DNA of 64,000 nucleotides, taken from contig BQXR01000006.1 of NCBI GenBank assembly GCA_033238645.1, positions 1-64,000 of the forward strand, read 5' to 3'. The notes under the pieces were generated by a model that was not told the DNA's origin, ran no database searches, and saw nothing but the letters and a program-made list of their open reading frames with translations. This stretch comes from Thiomicrorhabdus sp033238645. Lineage in GTDB: Bacteria > Pseudomonadota > Gammaproteobacteria > Thiomicrospirales > Thiomicrospiraceae. Of the stretch, positions 1 through 8,051 are shown one piece after another. A program made the translations under genes and the position numbers. Within the stretch, counting starts at the first letter, position 1; each line of letters starts with the position of its first letter.

Positions 1-402
1 ATTTCAGCACAGACATTGTACAATTGGCGCAATGAATTAAGCCTTGAAAATACAATGCCTTTAAGTACAAATAAACCTGAGCAGTGGTCAGCAGAAGCCA
101 AGTTCGCGGCGGTGGTGGAAACCACCTCATTATCTGAAATAGAATTAAGCCAATACTGCCGAGAAAAAGGGCTTTTAGTTGAACAGCTTAAAGAGTGGCG
201 TACTGCTTGTATTAATGGAAATGCAACCGAGACACAACGTAAATGTGTCGAGCAAAAACACAGTCGTACAGATAAAAAGCGCATTAAGCAGTTAGAGCGC
301 GAGTTAAATCGAAAAGAGAAAGCGCTCTCGGAGGCAGCGGCTCTGCTGATGTTGCGAAAAAAGCTCAGAGCTTACTACGGCGAGGAAGACGAGGAGAGTT
401 AA
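1..402 (+). CDS. IS3-family transposase OrfA (5'-truncated by window edge)
   Basis: OrfA of an IS3-type element, the DNA-binding half of the transposase. The frame is open from base 1, giving residues ISAQTLYNWRNE, which look like the end of a helix-turn-helix; the true start is therefore upstream and the TTG at 16 is not a credible start. The C-terminal third (KQLERELNRKEKALSEAAAL) is the leucine-zipper-like coiled coil expected in OrfA, used for dimerisation. It ends with TAA at 400-402. OrfB lies in the -1 frame and the ribosome can slip into it at 357-363. Length and composition fit the family; the subgroup is not assigned. Confidence 0.85.
   Translation: MSAQTLYNWRNELSLENTMPLSTNKPEQWSAEAKFAAVVETTSLSEIELSQYCREKGLLVEQLKEWRTACINGNATETQRKCVEQKHSRTDKKRIKQLERELNRKEKALSEAAALLMLRKKLRAYYGEEDEES
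357..363 (+). promoter_or_regulatory. Programmed -1 frameshift site A AAA AAG
   Basis: The heptamer AAAAAAG sits in the OrfA frame as A AAA AAG (codons AAA at 358-360, AAG at 361-363), the classic IS3/IS911 slippery site. After a -1 slip the frame is open from 360 through the annotated OrfB start at 405 and onward without a stop. This predicts an OrfAB fusion, the active transposase in this family. Confidence 0.85.
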
Positions 403-404
403 CC

Positions 405-1460
405 TTGCTGAGTGAGCGAAAACAATATCTAATCTGGGCTGATGAAGCTGTATCAATGGGTGCTCGACAAGAAGAAATTGGACAAGAATTAGGGGTTTCA
501 ACTAGAACATTACGCCGCTGGCGTGATGAACAAGGCCTTGTTCTGACGGATAAACGACAAGAAGTCATACGTCCTGAGCCCAAAAATAAACTCTCTGTCA
601 TCGAACGCTGTCGAGTTATTGAAGTCTGTAACCAAGCAGAATATGCCAGCTTACCACCGTCACAGATTGTACCGAGATTAGCCGATAAAGGAATTTACCT
701 AGCTTCAGAATCAACGTTTTACCGCGTACTAAAAGCTGAAGATCAACAACATCACCGTGGCAGGTCTAATCCTCCTGTAAAACGAGCTAAGCCGACTAGC
801 TATGTTGCTACTGAGCCTAATCAAGTGTGGTGTTGGGATATTAGTTATATGCCCACAGGTATACGTGGGCTTTACTGGTACTTATACGCGATTATAGATA
901 TTTACAGTCGCAAGTTGGTTGCCTGGGAAGTTCATGATCGAGAGTGTGGTCAATTAGCCAGTGAGCTTGTACAACGTGCCGTAATGCGCGAACAATGCCT
1001 ATTAAAACCATTGGTATTACACTCAGACAATGGCAGTCCGATGAAAGGAAGTACTTTAAGAGCTAAACTCGAAGCACTGGGGATAGTTGGTTCTTATAGT
1101 AGACCAAGAGTCAGCAATGACAATCCCTATGTGGAATCATTATTTAAAACCTTAAAATACTGTCCGCAATGGCCATCAATAGGGTTTTCGACCCTAGAGA
1201 ATTCCAGAGAATGGATGCTGAAGTTCGAGCAGTTTTACAATAATGAACATCGCCATAGTGGCATTCGATATGTAACACCTAACGAGCGCCATCAGCAACA
1301 AGATAAAAGGCTACTTGCACAGCGTAAAGCGGTGTATGAGTTAGCAAAATCAAAGTATCCAGAAAGATGGTCTGGTAGACAGACCAGAAACTGGATACCA
1401 ATAGGTGCAGTCAGCTTAAACCCTGATCGAGAAATCGTTGTGGTTCAAGCAGCTGCATAA
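405..1460 (+). CDS. IS3-family transposase OrfB (DDE integrase domain)
   Basis: Catalytic half of the transposase. An N-terminal HTH_21-like part (LGVSTRTLRRWRDEQ) is followed by an rve-type integrase core with the DDE residues visible: Asp in VWCWDISYMP (about residue 145), Asp in LHSDNGSPM (about 207) and Glu in NPYVESLFKTLKY (about 243). The length of about 351 aa is usual. The TTG start at 405 is only the first start codon after the OrfA stop; the natural product is probably the frameshift fusion made by slipping at 357-363, so the 405 start may not be used. All catalytic motifs are intact, so the element may still be active if its left part is complete. Confidence 0.9.
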   Translation: MLSERKQYLIWADEAVSMGARQEEIGQELGVSTRTLRRWRDEQGLVLTDKRQEVIRPEPKNKLSVIERCRVIEVCNQAEYASLPPSQIVPRLADKGIYLASESTFYRVLKAEDQQHHRGRSNPPVKRAKPTSYVATEPNQVWCWDISYMPTGIRGLYWYLYAIIDIYSRKLVAWEVHDRECGQLASELVQRAVMREQCLLKPLVLHSDNGSPMKGSTLRAKLEALGIVGSYSRPRVSNDNPYVESLFKTLKYCPQWPSIGFSTLENSREWMLKFEQFYNNEHRHSGIRYVTPNERHQQQDKRLLAQRKAVYELAKSKYPERWSGRQTRNWIPIGAVSLNPDREIVVVQAAA

Positions 1461-1777
1461 AACATGTTTATCGGACAACTACCTTGAAAAACTCCGTAAA
1501 TGCTTCCATCTTTGTTAGTATCAGACTTCCAAAGAACAACTAAAAATTCATTAGTTAATTCATCCTTATATATATCCCGACAATAGCATTGAGGTTTATT
1601 AGTCCTTACATCCATCGACCAAGGAGAACTCTCTTTTAAATCTCTAGTGCTGAACCAATCTTGAATCATCGTAAATGATTCATTTAATTCACCTCCATAC
1701 GTTTTCTTATCACTTAAGAAGTTATAAAAACCACAATCACTTACTTCAAAAAAACGCATATGCCCTTCTGTACTCAT
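1445..1777 (-). pseudogene. Small unknown gene, 3' end removed by the IS insertion
   Basis: Host reading frame on the minus strand. The best start is ATG at 1777 (MSTEGHMRFFE), because GGAAGG lies 5 nt upstream; a TTG at 1789 is the only alternative upstream. The protein begins with residues such as MRFFEVSDCGFYNFLSDKK and continues to about VFQGS, encoded next to position 1478. The last ten residues (CPINMFYAAA) and the stop at 1445-1447 are encoded by the IS end, so the natural C-terminus is lost. I do not recognise the family. An AT-rich inverted repeat directly upstream (1796-1832) looks like a dedicated operator, which suggests a regulated accessory gene. The missing 3' part should lie beyond the left end of the IS, outside the window. 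Confidence 0.6.
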
Positions 1778-1795
1778 AAGACCTTCCAAAACAAT

Positions 1796-1832
1796 ATAAG
1801 TTATAAAATAAGATTATATACTTATAACTTAT
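1796..1832. promoter_or_regulatory. 11-bp perfect inverted repeat, possible operator
   Basis: ATAAGTTATAA at 1796-1806 is matched by TTATAACTTAT at 1822-1832, separated by 15 bp that include TATATA. It lies 18 bp upstream of the start of the interrupted minus-strand gene, where a promoter is expected. The arrangement fits a repressor operator or a dyad bound by a dimeric regulator; no regulator gene is visible beside it. Confidence 0.4.
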
Positions 1833-1937
1833 GGACTCTTTGTCAACATAAAAGATGTTTAATAATTGATATTGCTTCATATCCACTTTAAATCAATCTG
1901 CCATTTGTAGATAAAGCTCTACTTCAAGAGAAAGGAT

Positions 1938-1975
1938 CCCTCCATGCTCTAGTGTCCCTTGAGGGTACAAAATAT
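1938..1975 (+). repeat. C-tract repeat, long form (degenerate C run)
   Basis: CCCTCCATGCTC followed by TAGTGTCCCTTGAGGGTAC and AAAATATT. The C run is interrupted (CCCTCC), while the internal CCCTTGAGGG hairpin and the AAAATATT end match the other long copies at 34779, 44634 and 56149. Confidence 0.7.
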
Positions 1976-2092
1976 TCAGGTTACAAAGCAAGGCTATGAA
2001 AAGCCCGTAAAAGAGCTGTATTGAGTTATTTAGTCTATTATTAATGTGTTGACGGTAAAAATAGGTCTTTTGAAATACTATTTTAGGATTGA

Positions 2093-2112
2093 GATATTTC
2101 AAGCAGGGGGGG
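2093..2112 (-). repeat. C-tract repeat, short form
   Basis: Read on the minus strand: seven C then TGCTTGAAATATC, close to the short-form consensus C-run + TGCTCAAAATATT. It is opposite in orientation to the long copy 120 bp away. Confidence 0.6.
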
Positions 2113-2130
2113 TAAATCAATAAACGAAAA

Positions 2131-2156
2131 AAAGCAGGGTTTGAGTGCCCTGCTTT
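2131..2156 (-). terminator. Rho-independent terminator of the FIST-GGDEF-EAL gene
   Basis: A nine-base stem (AAAGCAGGG / CCCTGCTTT) with an eight-base loop is followed on the minus strand by TTTTCG, giving a run of about seven T. It lies about 95 bp after the stop at 2251. Confidence 0.8.
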
Positions 2157-2250
2157 GATTATTGGTTTGATTTTAGAGTTTAGTTACGATGACTTACAAA
2201 AAATTAAACGGGAAGTGTGAATTATTTTGGTTAGATTTTTTCTTTAAGCA

Positions 2251-4782
2251 TTATGTAATCGGTAAGGTATCAAGCGGCTCGCTTAGGTAGAAGCCTTGGC
2301 TGTAATCGATGCCTTTACTTTTTACTTGCTCGTAAATGGCTTCGTTACAGACAAATTCTGCAATCACTTTCATATTTAATTTTTTAGCAAAAACTAACAT
2401 GGATTCAACCACTGAGATTGCGACTGAATCATACTCTAGCTTTTTAATCAGTGAACCATCGATTTTGATGATGTCTGCTTGTAGTTTTGCTAGGTGCTCG
2501 TAGTTTGCATAACCACTACCAAAATCATCTATGGCTATTTTTGCGCCTAAACGTTTTACCTTGCTAATAAATTTAAAGATCGCATCATCATCTTCAAGCA
2601 CTTGGTTCTCGAGTATTTCAAAGGTGACTTGATGCGCAACACCATAATGCTCAATTGCTTTAAAGATCATCGCCTGGGTGGTTGCACTCTGAATATCCTC
2701 TAATGATAAATTTACTGAGAAGTTTAATTCGGTATCCTGAAATGCTCCGAATGACTTATGGATCATGATTTCGGTCACTATCGGATACATCTGAATCATT
2801 TGTGAAATCTCGATAAAGACATCTGGCGGGATGATGCTACCATCATGATCTTTTAAACGAGCGAGACACTCATACTTTACTAATTGGCCATTTTTATTGT
2901 CATAAATTGGCTGAAAAACAGGATAGAGACGGTTTTCTAAAATAGCCCGTCTTACCTGTTGTGCAAACATAATTTTTTGTTGTGTTTCATTAAACTGCTC
3001 AACATCATATCGAACAAAATTAGTTTTGTTAATACGGGCTTCTTTACCTGCTAGTTCCGCTTGAATCAGACCTTTCTCGGAGCCTTCACAATCACTAAAT
3101 ACCCAAGTTGCCTGCACAAGAATATCAAAACCTAATACTTCATAGGTGTTTGAAAAGACCTCTTTATTCAGGTGTTTAAGCGCAAGTTTGAGTGCATCAT
3201 CATCTGCTGATTTTGCAAGAATAGCATATTCATCTGAAGGTAATTTATAGAGCCTTGGGCTTGTTAGGTAGTGAGCACGAGCATAGGTATGCTGCTGTAA
3301 TTTGATCGCAACTTTTAGCAATAGCTCATCCGCTGCTTCAAGACCATAAAAGCCATTTACTTTAGAGAAGTCATTAATGTTGATAACAACCAATACCTCG
3401 TTCTTAGACTTTTTTAGATCTTGCAGAAGGGACTGTCTATTAGGTAACTTTGTTAAATCATCAATTAAAGACCTATTAACAAGCTCTTGGGTTTTGCGCT
3501 CGACATCATGTTCAAGCATTGCATTGAGCATTTTTAGATCATTGGAGACGGTGTAAGCAAGATTGGAAACAGCAGCGAGGGTATCGGCCTGCACATTATG
3601 TTCAAGGGTATCATGAGCAATTTTATTGTTCTTCTGTGCTTGTTTTTTATCAAAGTTAAAAATACTTTCTGCGGACTCTGAAAGGAAAAGCATTGTCATG
3701 GTCTGATTTAATAGACTGGGTGAATCAAACTCTTGTGAGTAGAAAAACTCACCATAGGTATAAAAGCCTGCAACACTGTCGCATGCTTGAAAAGGCATAA
3801 TCTCAGCATTGGCCTCTGCGCCCAGAATACGTCTTCGAGCCATACATGAATAGATAAAGATAGATTCAATAGGAGTTGATTTCAAGGTATCTAGTACTTG
3901 AAATGAGTCATCAATAATAAGTTGCTTACTACCAATACCAAACTGCACCATATCGCCTTCATGCAGATTGCCTGCAAATGAGAGCGCACCATTATCTAAA
4001 CACCCCGTCATGGCTCGACCAATATTAGTGCCCTTCTCTACTTTGACTAATGGGAATTCAATACCGGTCATTGGCAGTTGACTAGAGACTTCTTTGCCTA
4101 GGTATTTCTCATAAACACTCTTTGCTGGCTGATAGTCAATTTCATAAACAACATTACGTTCTGATCGGGTAATCTTCATCTGGCGACCAATGGGTTGCCA
4201 ATCAAAGTTGTAGTGTGTTTTAACAATGAGATCTGGATTGTTAAGTGATACGCCTACCGCACCATGGCTGGTAATCTCAGCAAGGGTAAAGACAAAGGTT
4301 TCTTTTAAAAAGCCATTATCGCCTGCCATTCCACCCGCAAGAGTGATGCCTTTGGATACCTCAGCGAGGGCATGAAGAAACTCCTCACCATTTGTATGGA
4401 TGCCATCACTAAAGCAGATAATCGCCTTAGAATCACTTTGTACAATCTCTTGGCCTAAACACTTGCCAGTATTCAAGGCACATTTGTCTGCCTTAATACA
4501 AGCAACGGTTAGACTTGTCGATTCAAACTGGGTAAATGAAAGGGTTGTCTGACCTAGTTCAGGAACTTTGCCATCAATAATGTTACCGTCAGAGCTAGCT
4601 CCGATTAACGCAGCTTGACTAAAAACCTTCTGTAGAGAGGCTTGCAAACATTGAATCGATTTAATATCGGTCATTGCCGTAAAGACCTGTATGAGCAACT
4701 GACTATTATCTGCAATATGATACTGCTGCAAAAAATCAGCAAGCTGTTGTTCGTCTATATATGTATGGTTATAGGTCTTCAC
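2251..4782 (-). CDS. FIST-domain sensor with degenerate GGDEF and EAL domain
   Basis: A cytoplasmic signalling protein of 843 aa. Residues about 30-220 and 220-365 match FIST_N and FIST_C, a sensory module thought to bind small ligands such as amino acids. A helical linker (385-435) leads to a GGDEF domain (about 435-595) whose signature is LPSDEY (514-519) instead of GGDEF, so diguanylate cyclase activity is unlikely. The EAL domain (about 605-840) keeps catalytic-type residues: ECL at 638-640 in place of EAL (Glu retained), NLSLED, DDFGSGY (752-758), KIDG and the QGFYLSEP end. I infer a c-di-GMP phosphodiesterase controlled by FIST and a pseudo-GGDEF module. No transmembrane segment or HTH is seen. 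It is a single-gene unit with its own terminator. Confidence 0.9.
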   Translation of the reverse strand: MKTYNHTYIDEQQLADFLQQYHIADNSQLLIQVFTAMTDIKSIQCLQASLQKVFSQAALIGASSDGNIIDGKVPELGQTTLSFTQFESTSLTVACIKADKCALNTGKCLGQEIVQSDSKAIICFSDGIHTNGEEFLHALAEVSKGITLAGGMAGDNGFLKETFVFTLAEITSHGAVGVSLNNPDLIVKTHYNFDWQPIGRQMKITRSERNVVYEIDYQPAKSVYEKYLGKEVSSQLPMTGIEFPLVKVEKGTNIGRAMTGCLDNGALSFAGNLHEGDMVQFGIGSKQLIIDDSFQVLDTLKSTPIESIFIYSCMARRRILGAEANAEIMPFQACDSVAGFYTYGEFFYSQEFDSPSLLNQTMTMLFLSESAESIFNFDKKQAQKNNKIAHDTLEHNVQADTLAAVSNLAYTVSNDLKMLNAMLEHDVERKTQELVNRSLIDDLTKLPNRQSLLQDLKKSKNEVLVVININDFSKVNGFYGLEAADELLLKVAIKLQQHTYARAHYLTSPRLYKLPSDEYAILAKSADDDALKLALKHLNKEVFSNTYEVLGFDILVQATWVFSDCEGSEKGLIQAELAGKEARINKTNFVRYDVEQFNETQQKIMFAQQVRRAILENRLYPVFQPIYDNKNGQLVKYECLARLKDHDGSIIPPDVFIEISQMIQMYPIVTEIMIHKSFGAFQDTELNFSVNLSLEDIQSATTQAMIFKAIEHYGVAHQVTFEILENQVLEDDDAIFKFISKVKRLGAKIAIDDFGSGYANYEHLAKLQADIIKIDGSLIKKLEYDSVAISVVESMLVFAKKLNMKVIAEFVCNEAIYEQVKSKGIDYSQGFYLSEPLDTLPIT

Positions 4783-5080
4783 ACTCTAAATCTCGAAATC
4801 TGAGAATAAAGATAATACAACCTTATCTTTGTCATGAGTTGATTTTTATTAATTAAAAACTGCCTTAAACCCGATGTTAACAAGGGTTTACGAGTTTTTA
4901 CGCAGGAAGATAAACCTAGTGTAGTAAGTATATAATCTAATCACTTAAGTTAATACAATAAGTAGTCAATAAACTGAATGTAATGACCATTATAAAAAAT
5001 AGATCACCAATAAATTCAAAACTAGCTAAAATGGTCAACCAGCATTAAATTTCTATTAAATTGGCAAGTGATACCAGCAG

Positions 5081-7264
5081 ATGCAGACAACCAGAGACCT
5101 CTTTTTACTTATCTTTAATACAGAGCATTTATCATCTGAACAGCTCGTAAGAAGTGAGCTTGCCTGCTCTATAGCCTTAGAAGCACAGCACCTTCCAGAA
5201 ACGACACCCGTACGAAGTATTGATGCGGCACTCATTCTATCCAAGCTCAATATTGATGAAGAGACTCTGATCGCAACATTAATCAGTGACTCAAATCTTG
5301 AGTCTATCTATAGCTATGAGATGATTGAAGAGCGTTTTGGCCACTCAACGGCTGAGCTTGTCACGGGTATTAGAAAGCTAAATCACTTTAAAGAGTTTGA
5401 TATCAATCGTAAGTCTGATAATGTTCAGAATGAACGTTTGCGCCAGATGTTATTAGCGATGACCTCAGATATCCGCATTATGATTGTCAAACTGGCTTTT
5501 CGGGTTGCCCGCTTACGCAACCTTAAGCATGAAGACCCATCCATTAGAAACCAGATTGCTTCTGAAACAGAGCTCATTTTCTCGCCTTTGGCAAACCGCT
5601 TGGGGATTGCCCAGTTAAAGTGGGAGCTAGAGGATCTCTCATTCCGCTTTCTGCACCCTGAAGACTATAAAGACATCGCATCTCAGTTGAACAATAAACG
5701 TACTCAACGCGAAGACTATATTCACTCTATCGTTGATATATTGACTGACCTACTGCAAAAACAGAATATCATTGCTAAAATTTCTGGTCGACCAAAACAC
5801 ATCTATAGCATCTGGAAGAAGATGAACCGTAAACAGTTACCCATGGAGGAGCTCTTTGACTTAAGAGCGGTACGAATCCATGTTGACTCAGTTCGAGAGT
5901 GTTATGAAGTGCTTGGGATGATCCATAGTAAGTGGAGCTATATTAAGCGTGAGTTTGATGATTATATTGCCACACCTAAAGAGAATGGTTATCAGTCGAT
6001 ACATACAGTCATTATCGGCCCTGAAGGCAAGACAGTAGAGATTCAGATTAGAACGCCTGAGATGCACTATAACTCTGAGTTTGGTATTGCTGCCCACTGG
6101 CGTTATAAAGAGGGTGAAAGCAAAAGTATTGATAAGAACCTGGAGCAAAGTATCTCCAATGTACGTCAATTGCTTGAAAACACGGATGATCCTGAGATCT
6201 TCAAAGAGATTAGTACGGAATTACAGAGCCAGCATATTTTTGTAATGACGCCCTCTAATGAGATTATCACCCTTAAACAAGGGTCAACCCCGCTCGACTT
6301 TGCATATAACATCCATACAGAACTTGGGCATCGCTGTCGTGGTGCTAAAATTAATGGCCGAATTAAGCCCTTAAGCACACAACTCAATACGGGCGATAAA
6401 GTGGAGATCCTTTCGATTAAGAATGGACAACCAAGCCGTAATTGGCTGAATCCAAACTTGGGATACCTGACCAGCAGTAGTGCGCGTAACAAAGTAAGAA
6501 ACTGGTTTAACAAACAGAACCGTGAAGAGAACATCTGTGCAGGTGAATCTATATTTCACCGTGAAATCAAACGCTTACATGCTGATTCAATAAAGTTAGA
6601 TAAGGTTTTAATACGTTTTAGATATGACTCTAGAGAACAATTCTTTGAGGATTTAGGTAAAAGCCGTATTAATGAACGTCAACTGGCCAGTGCGATTCAA
6701 GGCATGCTTAAACCACAAGAGCGTACTCGCAGTACTCAAAAATCATTTGGTTTTTCTAACGCTAGCGAGGCCAATGTACTTGATAAAAACATTGCCTATG
6801 TTGTTGGTGCAATCCATCTCAAAACCAGCTTATCCCCCTGCTGTGAACCTAGAGCGGGTGATGATATAATCGGTTATGTAACACGTGGACGTGGTATTAC
6901 GGTACACCATAAGGAGTGTGCAAATATCCTGAATTTGTCTCACGAAGAACGTCAGCGTTTAATCGAAGTTTCTTGGGATAAAGAGAGTGCCGAGCAACCT
7001 AGTTTTCAAGCAGACCTACTCATTGTGGCTTTTGACAGAAAGGGGCTTCTGCGCGACATTATGCAGAGCCTAGCAGATTTAAATATAAACCTAATAGATT
7101 CACACACCCACACAGATATAGACGAACGGACGGTTGAGATGCATTTAACTCTAGAAATTGAGGCCAGTGCTGTTTTAGGTGATCTGCTGGATTATATTGA
7201 ACGTATTCAGAATATAGAATCCGCGTCTATCTCAAGACGCGAGAAGGTTGCGTCAGTGCAGTAA
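5081..7264 (+). CDS. relA: GTP pyrophosphokinase RelA, (p)ppGpp synthetase I
   Basis: RelA makes (p)ppGpp from ATP and GTP/GDP on ribosomes with uncharged tRNA. At 727 aa it matches the family (E. coli 744). The N-terminal HD domain is degenerate: the expected HD pair is ISDS near residue 68, so hydrolase activity is absent. The synthetase domain (about 235-345) has EFDD at 291-294, the ExDD signature of monofunctional RelA rather than the RxKD of SpoT. A TGS domain follows (about 384-445), then a Cys/His zinc-finger-like region (CCEPRAGDD...HHKEC, about 580-610) and a C-terminal ACT domain (655-725). ATG at 5081 is the first suitable start. It is followed by a C-tract repeat between it and the convergent pgl. 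Confidence 0.95.
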   Translation: MQTTRDLFLLIFNTEHLSSEQLVRSELACSIALEAQHLPETTPVRSIDAALILSKLNIDEETLIATLISDSNLESIYSYEMIEERFGHSTAELVTGIRKLNHFKEFDINRKSDNVQNERLRQMLLAMTSDIRIMIVKLAFRVARLRNLKHEDPSIRNQIASETELIFSPLANRLGIAQLKWELEDLSFRFLHPEDYKDIASQLNNKRTQREDYIHSIVDILTDLLQKQNIIAKISGRPKHIYSIWKKMNRKQLPMEELFDLRAVRIHVDSVRECYEVLGMIHSKWSYIKREFDDYIATPKENGYQSIHTVIIGPEGKTVEIQIRTPEMHYNSEFGIAAHWRYKEGESKSIDKNLEQSISNVRQLLENTDDPEIFKEISTELQSQHIFVMTPSNEIITLKQGSTPLDFAYNIHTELGHRCRGAKINGRIKPLSTQLNTGDKVEILSIKNGQPSRNWLNPNLGYLTSSSARNKVRNWFNKQNREENICAGESIFHREIKRLHADSIKLDKVLIRFRYDSREQFFEDLGKSRINERQLASAIQGMLKPQERTRSTQKSFGFSNASEANVLDKNIAYVVGAIHLKTSLSPCCEPRAGDDIIGYVTRGRGITVHHKECANILNLSHEERQRLIEVSWDKESAEQPSFQADLLIVAFDRKGLLRDIMQSLADLNINLIDSHTHTDIDERTVEMHLTLEIEASAVLGDLLDYIERIQNIESASISRREKVASVQ

Positions 7265-7301
7265 CGTCTTACAAATATAACGCTACTCCATACTCTATCG
7301 A

Positions 7302-7322
7302 CCCCCCCCTGTTCAAAATATT
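7302..7322 (+). repeat. C-tract repeat, short form
   Basis: Eight C followed by TGTTCAAAATATT, in the 76-bp gap between the convergent relA and pgl genes. Near-identical to the copies at 18992 and 62280. Confidence 0.85.
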
Positions 7323-7340
7323 CAGAGAGTATAAAACAAA

Positions 7341-8051
7341 TTAAGCGGGTAGACTCTCTTGGCTAATGAGTACAGTGGTCTCTTTAGCATTCACTTGTGC
7401 AATCGGTAAACTCACACCCGCTAACCACTCTTTAACCGCGGCTTGTTTACCTGCTCCGCTAATCAATTTAAACAGTTGACGAGCATTGCCTAAACAAGCG
7501 GCAGAAAGAGTGACTCTCTCAGGTGGTGCTTTGGGTGAATTAAACTCTGTTTGCACCAGTTGATCAGCTTGATGCTCATGACTATGGCCAGGGAACAAGC
7601 TAGCCGTGTGGCCATCCTCCCCCATACCTAACAGCACGAGATCAAATTCAACCCCTTTAACAACCGATTCATAAGATTTGGCTGCTTCATTAGCACCTAA
7701 CTCTGCAGGCATAATAAAGACATTCTCAGCTGGGATAGCACTGTCACTTAACCAAGCGTTCTGCAGAGCTAAGCTATTACGCTCACTATCACTTTCTGCT
7801 AAACAGCGCTCATCCCCAATATAGATAAACCACTGTTGCCAGTTCATCGCTTGGCCTTGAGACGTTTTCTCAAACTCTGCTAACATTTTATAGATCTGCA
7901 GGGGCGTTGACCCACCAGCAGTGACAAAATGAAACCCTTGTCTTTGATTAATTGCTTCTGAGGCTATCTGGATGATAGATTGTAAAGCCTGATCCGCCAA
8001 CGCCTGTGGGCTTTGAAAAACCTGCCAGTCTTGTGGTAGATTACTTTTCAT
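7341..8051 (-). CDS. pgl: 6-phosphogluconolactonase
   Basis: Hydrolyses 6-phosphogluconolactone to 6-phosphogluconate, the second step of the oxidative pentose phosphate pathway. The 236 aa length fits the DevB/Pgl type. Visible family motifs include VTAGGSTPLQIYKML near the N-terminus, YIGDERC and LLGMGEDGHTASLFPG, which contains the substrate-site GEDGHTAS signature. It is the last gene of the gnd-zwf-pgl operon; its start lies 11 bp inside the zwf 3' end, implying translational coupling. No sign of damage. Confidence 0.95.
   Translation of the reverse strand: MKSNLPQDWQVFQSPQALADQALQSIIQIASEAINQRQGFHFVTAGGSTPLQIYKMLAEFEKTSQGQAMNWQQWFIYIGDERCLAESDSERNSLALQNAWLSDSAIPAENVFIMPAELGANEAAKSYESVVKGVEFDLVLLGMGEDGHTASLFPGHSHEHQADQLVQTEFNSPKAPPERVTLSAACLGNARQLFKLISGAGKQAAVKEWLAGVSLPIAQVNAKETTVLISQESLPA

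Larger units (their letters stand above)
1..1477 (+). mobile_element. IS3-family insertion sequence, right part (left end outside window)
   Basis: Two overlapping-frame transposase genes with a -1 frameshift site between them and a DDE integrase domain identify an IS3-family element. The left end lies before the window because the OrfA frame is open through base 1. The right end is inferred at about 1477: just after the OrfB stop the sequence reads ATGTTTATCGGACA, which on the other strand gives a TGTCCGATAAACAT start typical of an IS end with TGT. The minus-strand host gene frame runs into this point and acquires about ten IS-encoded residues before a stop. The exact terminus and target duplication cannot be fixed without the left end. 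Confidence 0.85.
1833..2250. other. Intergenic stretch with two repeat copies and a terminator
   Basis: No credible gene here. The stretch holds one long-form C-tract repeat (1938-1975, plus), one short-form copy in the opposite direction (2093-2112, minus) and the terminator of the FIST-GGDEF-EAL gene (2131-2156). A 75-codon minus-strand frame across it consists largely of repeat sequence and is not considered coding. Confidence 0.7.

Noticed and set aside
1893..2120. 75-codon minus-strand frame across the repeat copies
   Set aside because: Its residues are largely translated repeat and AT-rich spacer; no ribosome site, no recognisable domain.
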